Positions 1 to 9,500 of a stretch of 64,000 nt of DNA are shown in pieces. The position numbers and the translations under genes are program-made. Source of the DNA: Macrosoma leucophasiata (lineage: Eukaryota; Arthropoda; Insecta; Lepidoptera; Hedylidae); contig JAWQUS010000030.1 of the NCBI GenBank assembly GCA_036365455.1, positions 2,542,001 through 2,606,000 of the forward strand, written 5' to 3'. Within the stretch, counting starts at the first letter, position 1. Each line of letters opens with the position of its first letter. Below the pieces are notes generated by a model that had not been told where the DNA came from, made no database searches, and was given only the letters and a program-made list of their open reading frames with translations.

Positions 1-2
1 TA

Positions 3-704
3 AACAAAATTGCGTTTCAACTTACTCCACTAGCAGCCCTTGTCAATGATGTGAAAAGTATTAAGGACGAGATTTCCACCCTAAAGGAGTCTATAGAGAT
101 GGCGCACCAACTCATCGGAGACTTTTCCGGATCAATAAAAAATCTGGAAAGTCGACTGTGCAATGTTGAAAAAGTAGCTGATGAAGTTCCTGCTCTTCAA
201 GATAAAATCACGAAATTATTTACAGAGCTTAATGATCGTGATCAGTGGGCCAGAGCAAATAATATTGAAATTCGAGGTATTCCATTAAGGCAGAACGAGA
301 ACCTCTATGACATTGCACTTAAAATCGGTCAGGTGTGTGACGTCACAATAAAAAAAGAGGAAATAAATTATATCGCTCGTGTACCAACTAGAGTCCCCAA
401 CACAGACAAACCGATCATAGTCGCCTTCAACAATCGCTACAGGAAGGAGGAATTAATTGCGTCAGCACGTAAGAAAAAAGCCAGTTTATCGGATCTCGGA
501 TTCACTGACAGAACTGGAAACTACTTCCTGAACGATCACCTCACCCAGCGAAACAAAACATTGTTGAGTAGAGCTAAAATCCTAGCCAAAGAAAAGAACT
601 TCCAGTATATATGGGTGAAGCATAGCAAAATAATGGCAAGAAAATCGGATACATCGCCTGTATTTTTTATCAGAGAAGAAAACGATTTAAAAAAAATTAC
701 CTAA
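3..704 (+). CDS. LINE ORF1 protein, C-terminal part (FP25/L1-ORF1p-like)
   Basis: The frame is open from the first bases of the window to the stop at 702-704 with no ATG that must be the start, so the N-terminus lies upstream. The visible part begins with a heptad-like coiled coil (about the first 60 residues), followed by a mixed alpha/beta domain with RARANNIEIRGIP-type spacing and a basic C-terminal region. This matches the nucleic-acid-binding ORF1 of lepidopteran CR1-like LINEs, which resembles baculovirus FP protein and L1 ORF1p. Its likely role is to coat the element RNA as a nucleic-acid chaperone. It sits 544 bp before ORF2 in the same orientation. The domain assignment is from recognition, not a search. 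Confidence 0.7.
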   Translation, partial: NKIAFQLTPLAALVNDVKSIKDEISTLKESIEMAHQLIGDFSGSIKNLESRLCNVEKVADEVPALQDKITKLFTELNDRDQWARANNIEIRGIPLRQNENLYDIALKIGQVCDVTIKKEEINYIARVPTRVPNTDKPIIVAFNNRYRKEELIASARKKKASLSDLGFTDRTGNYFLNDHLTQRNKTLLSRAKILAKEKNFQYIWVKHSKIMARKSDTSPVFFIREENDLKKIT

Positions 705-1248
705 AATCTTTAATATTTTATTATATATTTTTTAATAGTGCCGTTCAATTACATCATGCACAAAGTTTGAGAACCGCTTTCAACAACGCAGTCTTTTGTT
801 CGAGGATCGGTAACCGGTTTGTAAACGTAAGTGCGCTACAATTCATTCTCTTTTCGTATGCAATTGCTTTAGCTAAAGATGCAATAATGACCATATTCGT
901 GTACGCTTGGTCGAGCTGTAGTTACTGGGCATTTGGAACATGTATCGGGTCTTCGGTCGCTATGCTACACTGTGCAGAGATATTTGTTTTTTCTATACCT
1001 CCTTTAAAAATATTTCATTACATTTTTATATTTCTATTTGCTTTCGTTTATTGCAATTTTGCGCTGTGTTTTAATGCAATTTACGCAATTATTTTTTGCT
1101 TACTTTATATTAACCGTTTTTTAATTTTGATTGAAACTAGGTATTTTGCTGGGTTTCGTGTACATACTATGTGTTCCGCTACGTATTTTTTGTTGTTTAT
1201 TATTCATAAGCTATATAGCTTTACTATTATCATGTTTGATGTTTTCCA

Positions 1249-4155
1249 ATGGCTTCTCAACTAAAGCTTTATTACCAAAATGTGAGAGGACTTCGGACTA
1301 AGACTAGTATTTTTAAAAGGAATTTATTACTCAATAATTACGATGTCATAGTTATCACAGAATCTTGGTTGTGGGAAGGTATAAGCGACAGTGAGCTCTT
1401 TGATAGTAGGTATTTAGTTTGGCGGCGTGATCGTAATTACGCTTCCACCAAAGAGTCATATGGTGGTGGAGTATTGATAGCTGTACGCCGCGATTTTAAG
1501 GCCATGCATAGACCAGAGTGGAGCTCATCCGCTGAGGACATTTGGGTCACAGTGAACTGTAACAACAGTAAAGGTAGTCACCGAAAAATCCACCTTTGCT
1601 CACTGTATTTATGCGATGAAAAGCTCGGTTTTCGTTTCAATTCTCAATTAACAAATTTTTCAGACAAATTATCGTATATTTCTGACTCTTGTCCTGAAGA
1701 CACAATTATTGTCATGGGTGATTTTAATATGGGGGATGTTCAGTGGACTTGGGACCATTGTAACATATCTCAGCCTTCGGGTATTAGGGGTGATGCTCAA
1801 ATTTATTTTTTCGACTGTCTTTCGGCTTCTGCCTTAAATCAATATAACAACTGTGCTAATGTCAATGATAGAGTGTTGGATTGGGTTTTGAGTAATGCTG
1901 ATTTAACTTTATGTGCCTCCGACGATCCCTTGGTGCCCGAAGATGCCCATCATAAGTCACTGTTATTTACTATTAATTCCGTTGAATTTAAAACATTAAA
2001 AAATAAATCGCGTCTTAAGTATTTTTACCAATCAGCCAATTTTGATGAAATTAACTCAAATTTGAGCAAAGTTGATTGGGACTGTTGTTTGTTTGGCTGT
2101 TCCCTAGATGAAGCTACAGATAATTTCTACAGCCACCTTTATGACCTAATTAATAAATATGTACCACATAAAGTGGTCACCCCTAATCAATTTCCACCTT
2201 GGTACTCTACTGCATTAAAAAAAGTGCTCAAAGAAAAATTTAAATTTTTAAACAAGTATAACATTTATGGCAATTCATACGATTATGATACCTTTTCTCT
2301 GCTCCGTAAAAGAGCTAAGGACCTAGAAAAATCCTGTTATACTGAATACCTTGAGACCGTCGAAACCTCAATCGTTAATAATCCGAAAATGTTATGGAGT
2401 TTTATAAAGTCAAATAAAAATGGTGATCATGGTTTCCCTCCCCACTTCATTTTTGAAGATAAATCGTCTGACACAGGGGAGACTATTTGTGAATTTTTCT
2501 CAGAATATTTTCAATCTAATTTTCTAAATTCAACAACACCCAATTGTCAAAATATTAATCAATCCGATAGTAACTCGTCTTTCGCGCTAAATGATATTTA
2601 TATTAATCCAGAATCAATTTTTAAATTATTGAAGACCACTGACCTAACAAAAGGAGCTGGACCTGACCGAATTTCCCCTATATTCATTTCTAAATGTAGC
2701 ACTCATTTAACTAAACCATTGACTATCCTTTTCAAAAGATCCATTCGGGAAGGTGTTATACCTAAGATATGGAAATCTGCTCTCATAACCCCGGTTTTCA
2801 AAACCGGTAATAAGCACGATGTAAAAAATTATAGGCCAATATCTAAGCTCTGTATATTTGCCAAAATACTTGAACATTTAGTACACGAACAACTATATAC
2901 ATTTTTGAAACCCACCTTGGCTCCTGAACAACACGGATTTGTTAAAGGTCGTTCTACCACCTCTAATCTCGTGTCGTTTATTGATTACACTACCTTGAAC
3001 ATGGATACAGGAGGACAAGTAGATGCAATATTTACTGATTATCGGAAAGCATTTGATAGAATTGATCATTGTATCTTATTACAGAAGCTTCTCGCTGCCG
3101 GAATCCATGGCAACTTATTTAGATGGTTCTGCTCTTATATCCAGAACCGTACACAAAAGGTTGTTGTTAACGGCTACTCTTCTTCTTGGATTGTAGTACC
3201 ATCTGGTGTGCCCCAAGGTTCTAAGATGGGGCCTTTGCTATTTGACATCTTTATCAATGACATTGGCTCCTGTTTTGAATACTCAAAATTCATACTCTAT
3301 GCTGATGATATGAAAATATTCAAAAAAATAAATGAGCTTAGAGACTGTCTTTTAATACAAGAAGACCTAACTAGATTAGAAAACTATTGTACGTCCAATA
3401 AATTAGATCTTAATATTGATAAATGTTTTACAATTTCTTTTTCCCGAAAATTAAATATTATTAATTATGATTACACTATCAGTACAATAAAACTAAGGAG
3501 GGTTTCTGAAATCCGAGATCTGGGTGTGACTCATGACTCGAAATTAACATATGAAAACCACATCGACAAAATTGTTAAAAAAGCAAATAAATCCCTTGCA
3601 TTTATAAAACGAACGTGTTCGCAATTTCACTCTATTAAGCCGCTTAAAGTGCTCTATTGTTCTTACGTCCGAAGTGTTCTTGAGTATTGCTCGCAAATAT
3701 GGAACCCAGTATACAATGTCTACATTATTCGAATTGAAAACATTCAAAAACGATTTCTTAGATATTTACAATTTAAATGTAATCAATTCGATGATACCTA
3801 TGAAACAAGATGTAGTAGACATCATATTTTGCCTCTTGAAGTAAGACGAAAAATTTCTGATATTGTTTTCTTTACAAAAATAGCTCAATCGAGAGTAGAT
3901 TCTCCGAGTCTACTCTCTAAAATTAGTCTTAAAATACCTATTAAATCTGTAAGAGAACAGCATAAAAATATTACTTTACATGTTCCAACATATGGTACTA
4001 ATTATAGGAAAAATGCGTACTTTATACGATCTGCAAACTACGTAAATAGACTGACTCCCGACCACGAACTTGATTTATTTAACTCTTCGCCTGATTGTTT
4101 CCGTAATGCAATAACCAGAGACTGGTTCAACGCTATTACTGAACTGCCTGCATGA
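1249..4155 (+). CDS. LINE ORF2: endonuclease plus reverse transcriptase, 968 aa, intact
   Basis: Target-primed reverse transcription enzyme of the LINE. Residues about 1-245 form an apurinic-type endonuclease: the start carries LYYQNVRGLRTK, then VITESWLW, GGGVLIAV, the MGDFNMGDVQW block and a final DAHHKSLLF motif where most relatives have SDH. The reverse transcriptase covers about 455-760: GAGPDRISP, NYRPISKL, the catalytic DYRKAFDRID near 596, SGVPQGSKMGPLLF near 650 and the YADD box near 684. A C-terminal thumb with RIENIQKRFLRYL follows. There is no RNase H domain. The ATG at 1249 precedes the endonuclease start directly, so this start is sound. There are no internal stops over 2.9 kb; the copy could be functional. 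Confidence 0.9.
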   Translation: MASQLKLYYQNVRGLRTKTSIFKRNLLLNNYDVIVITESWLWEGISDSELFDSRYLVWRRDRNYASTKESYGGGVLIAVRRDFKAMHRPEWSSSAEDIWVTVNCNNSKGSHRKIHLCSLYLCDEKLGFRFNSQLTNFSDKLSYISDSCPEDTIIVMGDFNMGDVQWTWDHCNISQPSGIRGDAQIYFFDCLSASALNQYNNCANVNDRVLDWVLSNADLTLCASDDPLVPEDAHHKSLLFTINSVEFKTLKNKSRLKYFYQSANFDEINSNLSKVDWDCCLFGCSLDEATDNFYSHLYDLINKYVPHKVVTPNQFPPWYSTALKKVLKEKFKFLNKYNIYGNSYDYDTFSLLRKRAKDLEKSCYTEYLETVETSIVNNPKMLWSFIKSNKNGDHGFPPHFIFEDKSSDTGETICEFFSEYFQSNFLNSTTPNCQNINQSDSNSSFALNDIYINPESIFKLLKTTDLTKGAGPDRISPIFISKCSTHLTKPLTILFKRSIREGVIPKIWKSALITPVFKTGNKHDVKNYRPISKLCIFAKILEHLVHEQLYTFLKPTLAPEQHGFVKGRSTTSNLVSFIDYTTLNMDTGGQVDAIFTDYRKAFDRIDHCILLQKLLAAGIHGNLFRWFCSYIQNRTQKVVVNGYSSSWIVVPSGVPQGSKMGPLLFDIFINDIGSCFEYSKFILYADDMKIFKKINELRDCLLIQEDLTRLENYCTSNKLDLNIDKCFTISFSRKLNIINYDYTISTIKLRRVSEIRDLGVTHDSKLTYENHIDKIVKKANKSLAFIKRTCSQFHSIKPLKVLYCSYVRSVLEYCSQIWNPVYNVYIIRIENIQKRFLRYLQFKCNQFDDTYETRCSRHHILPLEVRRKISDIVFFTKIAQSRVDSPSLLSKISLKIPIKSVREQHKNITLHVPTYGTNYRKNAYFIRSANYVNRLTPDHELDLFNSSPDCFRNAITRDWFNAITELPA

Positions 4156-4377
4156 TTTAATTATATTTCCTTAGAATGTATCTGTTACTACTTAGTTATG
4201 TTAATGAATAAGTTTCGCTTTTTAAATTTTTTTGTAAAAACTTTTTATTTTGTTTGTCAGACTTTGCTAATCAAGAGCCTTGTGTTACAGATGTTATATG
4301 CGAAAGCTCCTAAATGGTGTATAGCTTTAACTATTATATTTGTATGCAGTTATATTTTCACTGTCTGCTTTCCAAAA

Positions 4378-4408
4378 ATAATAAAATAAAATAAAATAAA
4401 ATAAAATA
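4378..4408 (+). repeat. AAAAT microsatellite tail of the LINE
   Basis: About five AAAAT units close the 3' UTR of the LINE at 1-4408. Short 3' microsatellite tails rather than pure poly(A) are typical of the CR1/L2 side of the LINE tree. Confidence 0.7.
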
Positions 4409-4847
4409 TATTCATATAAATATTTAAGTGATTAAAATATAATTATTTGTTTAAGGCTTGGCAGCGACTTCAATCCTATTAGTAAATAACACATATAAAT
4501 AATAGGTAGTATATAATTCATGTTAAATCTGTATTATTTTTTACTTTTTAGATTTGAAGTCGGTTTTTCTTAACGTAGTTATTTTTATTACACAACTAAA
4601 TGCACGGATCTTATATATAAATTGCAAACTAAACATACCAACGTCAGCTTTGAAAGGAATTTAATACATTTAAAGGAGATAAGCTGGGAGTGCAGCGGAT
4701 AATGCTCAGCGGGAGTTCTTGAGCAATACACTTAAAGTGGATTGAACACTAGATTGTGCCTGGATTTTTGTTAGGCATACATTACCAAAGTAAGGATTTA
4801 AGTGACTCTTAAAACAAGGTTTTTCATGTTATTTTAATAGTAAACAA

Positions 4848-4920
4848 CTGGGGAGGTAGAGTTCCGGTGTAGGGACTCAAGAGCGATGGCACCACCGCAT
4901 TACTTATTCTGTCTACCCCC
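4848..4920 (+). repeat. A-repeat 5' fragment (diverged)
   Basis: Matches the first 70 bp of the A repeat described at 57816 (GGTAGAGTTCC, then GGCACCACCGCATTAC) with several substitutions. The rest of the unit is missing; GC-rich LINE-like sequence follows. Confidence 0.5.
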
Positions 4921-5642
4921 AAACAAAGAGCAACACGGGCCACTTACCGCGGCGGACCGGAGGGGAGTAGCCATGGCGTTTATTACCGATGCAAAACAGT
5001 CTGTCATTTTTGCGGAGGGAAATGCGTGCGACGCACACGCACACTACTAAAATCGTCTATTACTACGAAACTCACACGTTAACTTTAACAAATACATAAA
5101 CAATTTCACGCACACATTTAAACATCTAGGCGACAGGCATAAGAATACTTGTGCTCGTACTTTGACAGAGGGGAAAGCCTGCATATGGCTACTCGCCTCC
5201 GGTCCGACGCGACCGGTGGCCCGTGTTGCTCTATTCCCCCAAACAATAGTGTTCAGGACTATCGTTTGGCGGTACTATCAGGGCCATCGTCTACATGCCT
5301 ACATCGCACCACCCGCCAGAAAGAAGTCCCACCCGAACAGATTGGATAGGTACTTGGAAATGCTCAACGGTCCGATTCGCGCGTTCATTCCTGCCCAGAA
5401 CGTGCAAATTGTAGAACGTAATTCCGTCTGAGGTGTTCCCCCGGCGCTACAAAATGGGGTTCTTCAAAACTGGCGTCAAAGGAGTCCTTCAGGGCTGGCA
5501 GCGCGTTAGCAACTCGTCTGGTGTTGCAAATGTTCATAGGCGACGGTAACCACTTTCCATCAGGTGGCCCGTCTGCTTGTCTGTCATAACAATCCTTTGA
5601 CATAAAAAAAAAACTAACACTACCATGTAGAGGTAAGAAGGT
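4921..5642 (+). mobile_element. LINE 3'-end fragment with poly(A)
   Basis: GC-richer sequence ends in a lepidopteran LINE terminus: GGTGTTGCAAATGTTCATAG, then CGGTAACCACTTTCCATCAG, GTCTGCTTGTCTGTCA and a short A-run near 5605-5612. The same terminus recurs at 29770-29920. The upstream half (4921-5380) has no intact ORF and was not assigned. Confidence 0.5.
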
Positions 5643-5697
5643 TAGGTAATGCGGTGGTGCCTACGCCCGCAAGCTCCGTCACTGGAGCTCTACCACA
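5643..5697 (-). repeat. A-repeat 5' fragment, reversed
   Basis: Reverse complement of the A-repeat 5' hairpin region (GGTAATGCGGTGGTGCC through GGAGCTCTACCAC). Only the 5' end is present. Confidence 0.6.
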
Positions 5698-6467
5698 TCT
5701 CTCGTCCCTGTGACAGTTATTTATCATCACTATCCATCACTAACCGATTACAAAAAAGGAAGAGGTTCTTATTATTCGACTGTTTGTATGTTTTTAATTA
5801 TAATGAATATCGTTATTCATATTGTAGATCGATCTTGACCCATTTGTATTTCGCTACCTCAACTGAAAATGATAAGAAACAATTTGAACGTCCCGTTTCT
5901 GATAACTGACGCGAAATGATAAGATTTACTCACTTTTGACCGCGATTTCGTTTGTTAAGAGCAATAGTGTAAAAAGCATATCGCTGTATAAGGCGATTTG
6001 ATTATTTTTAATTATGAATACTTTAAAACCAAGACAAGAACCTAATAGAGGTATTAGGTTTTTTGTCTTGGTTTTCGATTTTAGACCAGTTCTTCCTAAT
6101 AACGCCTTGGTAATTAAAGCCATATTTTATCCTATTCAAAACCATGTTTTAGATAATAAATAAGAAGATACTGTATAATGCTTTCTATCTCATTTTCTCT
6201 CCACGTCTCTTTTTACTGTCGCTTTTTCGTTTCATCGTCTTACAAACCACAACTATACTATAGAAGTTTTCGCATCAAAAACATGTTTATAGTAATGATT
6301 TTAAACAAACAAACACAATATCATAAAATAGTATTTGTAGCAAGCGTAAGATTACGAAATTCAATGGCGTATCTTCTTTATCTTTCAGATGAAAAGAATT
6401 TTTTTATCTCGCATTCATCGATACTTCTGAGTAAAGTTTGCAGTTAACAGGATTTTTTTGTTTAAAT
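5698..6467. other. AT-rich stretch upstream of the + gene
   Basis: No gene or recognised repeat apart from the 6025-6075 hairpin. It should contain the promoter and any 5' UTR exon of the gene starting at 6468, but I see no convincing TATA/initiator pair. A TTAACAG just before 6450 could be a splice acceptor for an untranslated first exon. Confidence 0.4.
6025..6075. repeat. Inverted repeat with 22-nt arms and 6-nt loop
   Basis: The arm 6025-6046 (AAAACCAAGACAAGAACC...) pairs with 6053-6075 with one mismatch and one bulge; the loop is AGAGGT. It lies about 400 bp upstream of the + gene start. The loop is too small for an ordinary miRNA precursor. Confidence 0.7.
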
Positions 6468-6564
6468 ATGTATTATTTGTTGTGTTTATTATCTTTGTCT
6501 TTAGTGCTTGGATATCCACAGTATTATGAAACGAAGAACTTTAAAGTTGGGATTGAGTACGATC
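6468..6564 (+). CDS. Exon 1 of the 161-aa secreted protein (signal peptide)
   Basis: ATG at 6468, 32 codons plus one base. The donor is GTACGT at 6565. The exon encodes the signal peptide and YPQYYETKNFKVGIEYD. Confidence 0.7.
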
Positions 6565-9500
6565 GTACGTAATTTTTTTGTTTTTATTCAATTTTTTTTT
6601 TAATAAAATAAAACTAAAAGAACAATTTTTCCTAACTTGTCAAAAGAAATGCCAGAATAATAAATTAAATTGTTAAAGATTATTTTAAAAGGTTTATACA
6701 GGTTGTAATCGTTAAGTGTGCAGAAGCAATTATTCCTTAACTATTACAGATATCAAAAGACTTTAAAGTGATTTAAATATCGAAAGTATGCTTCACCTAA
6801 AGAGTAACATGAAAATAATGACTTTTTAGAAATAAAACGAGACATATCCAACAAAGTAGTAGTATCCTACTTTATACTTTATACTTTTTACATTAGTTAA
6901 TTACATTTAGTTTTATCTTAGTGATATTCTTGACTTTACATATATTTTTTATCTTGTTTGACATGTATATCAATTGTTGTTCACTTTAATTTATTTTATT
7001 TGTTTTTTGACGTGTCATAAGAGGTGCCTGTCACCCTAAATGAATAAATGAGTTTCTGATTCTGATTCTGATTCTGAAAGGAGATGTTGCAAAAATGTAT
7101 GGACCTCCGGCCATGTATTGTACACAATATCATTAAACAGGCAAAATCAATATAAAAACGATTTTTGCTAGATATTTTCACTTATTTAGCTTTATTTGCA
7201 GTTACAAAACATTATTTGCAGTTAGAATTACAACTCAAAACCATGGCGAATATGGCGGGCGATGTCATTATGACATTTTCTTTTTTTTTTATTGTTTTTG
7301 ATTATAGTATAGTAATTAGAGAAAAAAAGTAATATTTTCTAAATACTATCGAAATCGATTGATCCCAAGCGTCGGCTGTTTCGCCGCCATGTTGAACATA
7401 ATGAAAATGATAAAATCGTTTGAATTAAATGAGGTTGTAACTCTAAAATATATTCTTGAATAAATTAATTGTAATTTTTTCGGATTCTTCTTTAATTTAC
7501 CCATTTTTTGAGGACGTGTACGAACCAGAGCCGAGCTCGCAACATCTCCTTTACATTTAACACTCCCATACATTTAGTATGACATAGTAGAAAGGTTCAT
7601 CGCCTGTGCACACTTAACGATTACATCCTGTATACCCACTCTACACATTGAAAATTGGTTAAAAATTGGTCCATAATCTGTGTCTTAAAATTATAATTTT
7701 TTTACCTAATACAAATCGTAAACAAATACTAATTATTTGACACTATTCTGTCTTACGTAATTTCTTTCCTTAAAAAGATAGGTACCTTACTAATTATGTT
7801 TATCAATCTTTTATCTATTATATAGGTATATAAAAATCGATTGCGGTTCGTTAGTCTCGTTAAAACTCGAGAACGGCTGGACCAATTCGGCTAATTTTGG
7901 TTCTGAATGAATTTTCAAGTCCAGGGAAGGTTTAAAAGGTAAGGAAATATGAAGAAATTGAAGGAAAAATATGAAGAAATAGTAAAAACCATAGTTTAAT
8001 TTTTCCATACAAATTGTCCGTATCTATCAAACCTTTGACACATTATTTCATTCTGAGGCAATACGAAGTTTGCCGAGTCAACTAGTCTTAAACAATTGTA
8101 TTACTAGTATGTATTACTGCACCATTCTCATAAACCATTCTCAGTTTTTCCAATCGAGCCAAAAGAATTATAACTATAGCAATCCTTGATACGTCCCACT
8201 GCTGGGCACGAGTCTCTCCCCTTCTTGGGAGGAGGCCTGGAGCTTACTCCACCACGCTGCTCCAATGCGGGTTGGCGGAGATAAGGGTTAGTGGCCAACC
8301 CGCTGTCGGATGTTTTCAAACCGCCCATATGGCCTCCAATAAGGTTTAACGACTGCTATCTATCGATAGCAACCGGGACCGAGGGCTTAACGTGCCCTCC
8401 GAAGCACGGAAAAAGAAGTATAATTTTATTTTTTTTTATGATTTGCTTATTCCAGATTCCCTGCCAATGAGCGGCGGCTCGGACAGATTTCGTCATAGGA
8501 ACAACTACGATCCCTTTTTTGTTACTGTCACAGCTGCAGCTAAAGTAAGTTAATATAGAACTATAGTTTAGTTCTTAATTTTATTTTATTATAAAGCTAG
8601 ATAAGTTAACTGCTCTTAAATAACTGTACCCTAACAAGGTGTCATCTACATCATGCTATGTTACGTTTGAGTTACTTTAACATTCAGCAAGTTCAGACTC
8701 TAATAATAATATGTTAACGACCAGCCTTTCACTGGTGGTAGAGTTTCAATGAGAGGCTTCAAATGTATATATAGACTGCAGTTTTCACTCATCCATCTTA
8801 AACATTGCACACACCCAGGGGGCCTACCGCCTAACTCTTATGATATCGTTTAGCATTTGTCAGTTTAGTAACGTCAAACTTTTCCTGGAAGCGAAGCGAA
8901 GAGCTCTACCAACTAATCCACAGTCTCCCACTAATTCAATAAACTTTTCAATTTCATCGGAGATCGTGACCATCTAGTTTTTGACTAAAAATGGCACTCA
9001 GACCGTGCGTTAAATCGACGACAGGAAGCGGTGTTATGTTGTCGATGGTGCGTTCACTTTGGCCGCCGCGGTCTGTCAATTTTTGTGTGTGTAGGATTCT
9101 AAGAAACATATACCTACATTACAATGAACGCAGAACTGAAACCCTGAACAGAGAACTCGACCGCAGAACTCAGTCCGCCGCGCCGGGGCGATGTGTCCAG
9201 CGCCTACGGGCAAAATGTTTTAATAGGGTGTACGAAACTGACAAGATAAAGTTTTAAACGAAAGCATTAGAGTTAGGCGGTACCCAGATCATGGATAGAT
9301 GTAAACACCTGTACCACGCCTGCAGCTCAAAAGTTCATAATATAATAAATTCACCTCCAACTCACAAAATACTTAGTAATTCCTGGAAGTTCTCTATATA
9401 CGTGTTGTAATCACAAGCCCACTCATCGTAACCAATATTGATTCACAAAACGTATTACATCCAGAATTAAACATCATCGATACACGTAACAAGATTATAT

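Larger units (their letters stand above)
1..4408 (+). mobile_element. CR1/jockey-group non-LTR retrotransposon, 5' end outside the window
   Basis: The element contains the end of ORF1 (to 704), a T-rich inter-ORF spacer, a complete ORF2 (1249-4155), a 3' UTR of about 220 bp and a tail of AAAAT repeats at about 4378-4408. There is an endonuclease and a reverse transcriptase but no RNase H or LTR, as expected for CR1/jockey-type LINEs. ORF2 has no frameshift or stop, so the copy is young or recently active. The 5' end and any target-site duplication cannot be judged because the element runs off the window. Confidence 0.85.

Noticed and set aside
767..1264. 165-codon open frame between LINE ORF1 and ORF2, overlapping ORF2
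   Set aside because: It has no ATG at its start. The hydrophobic, Phe/Ile-rich composition is what T-rich spacer DNA gives by chance.
4198..4389. Small ORF after LINE ORF2
   Set aside because: It lies in the T-rich LINE 3' UTR just before the tail; composition explains it.
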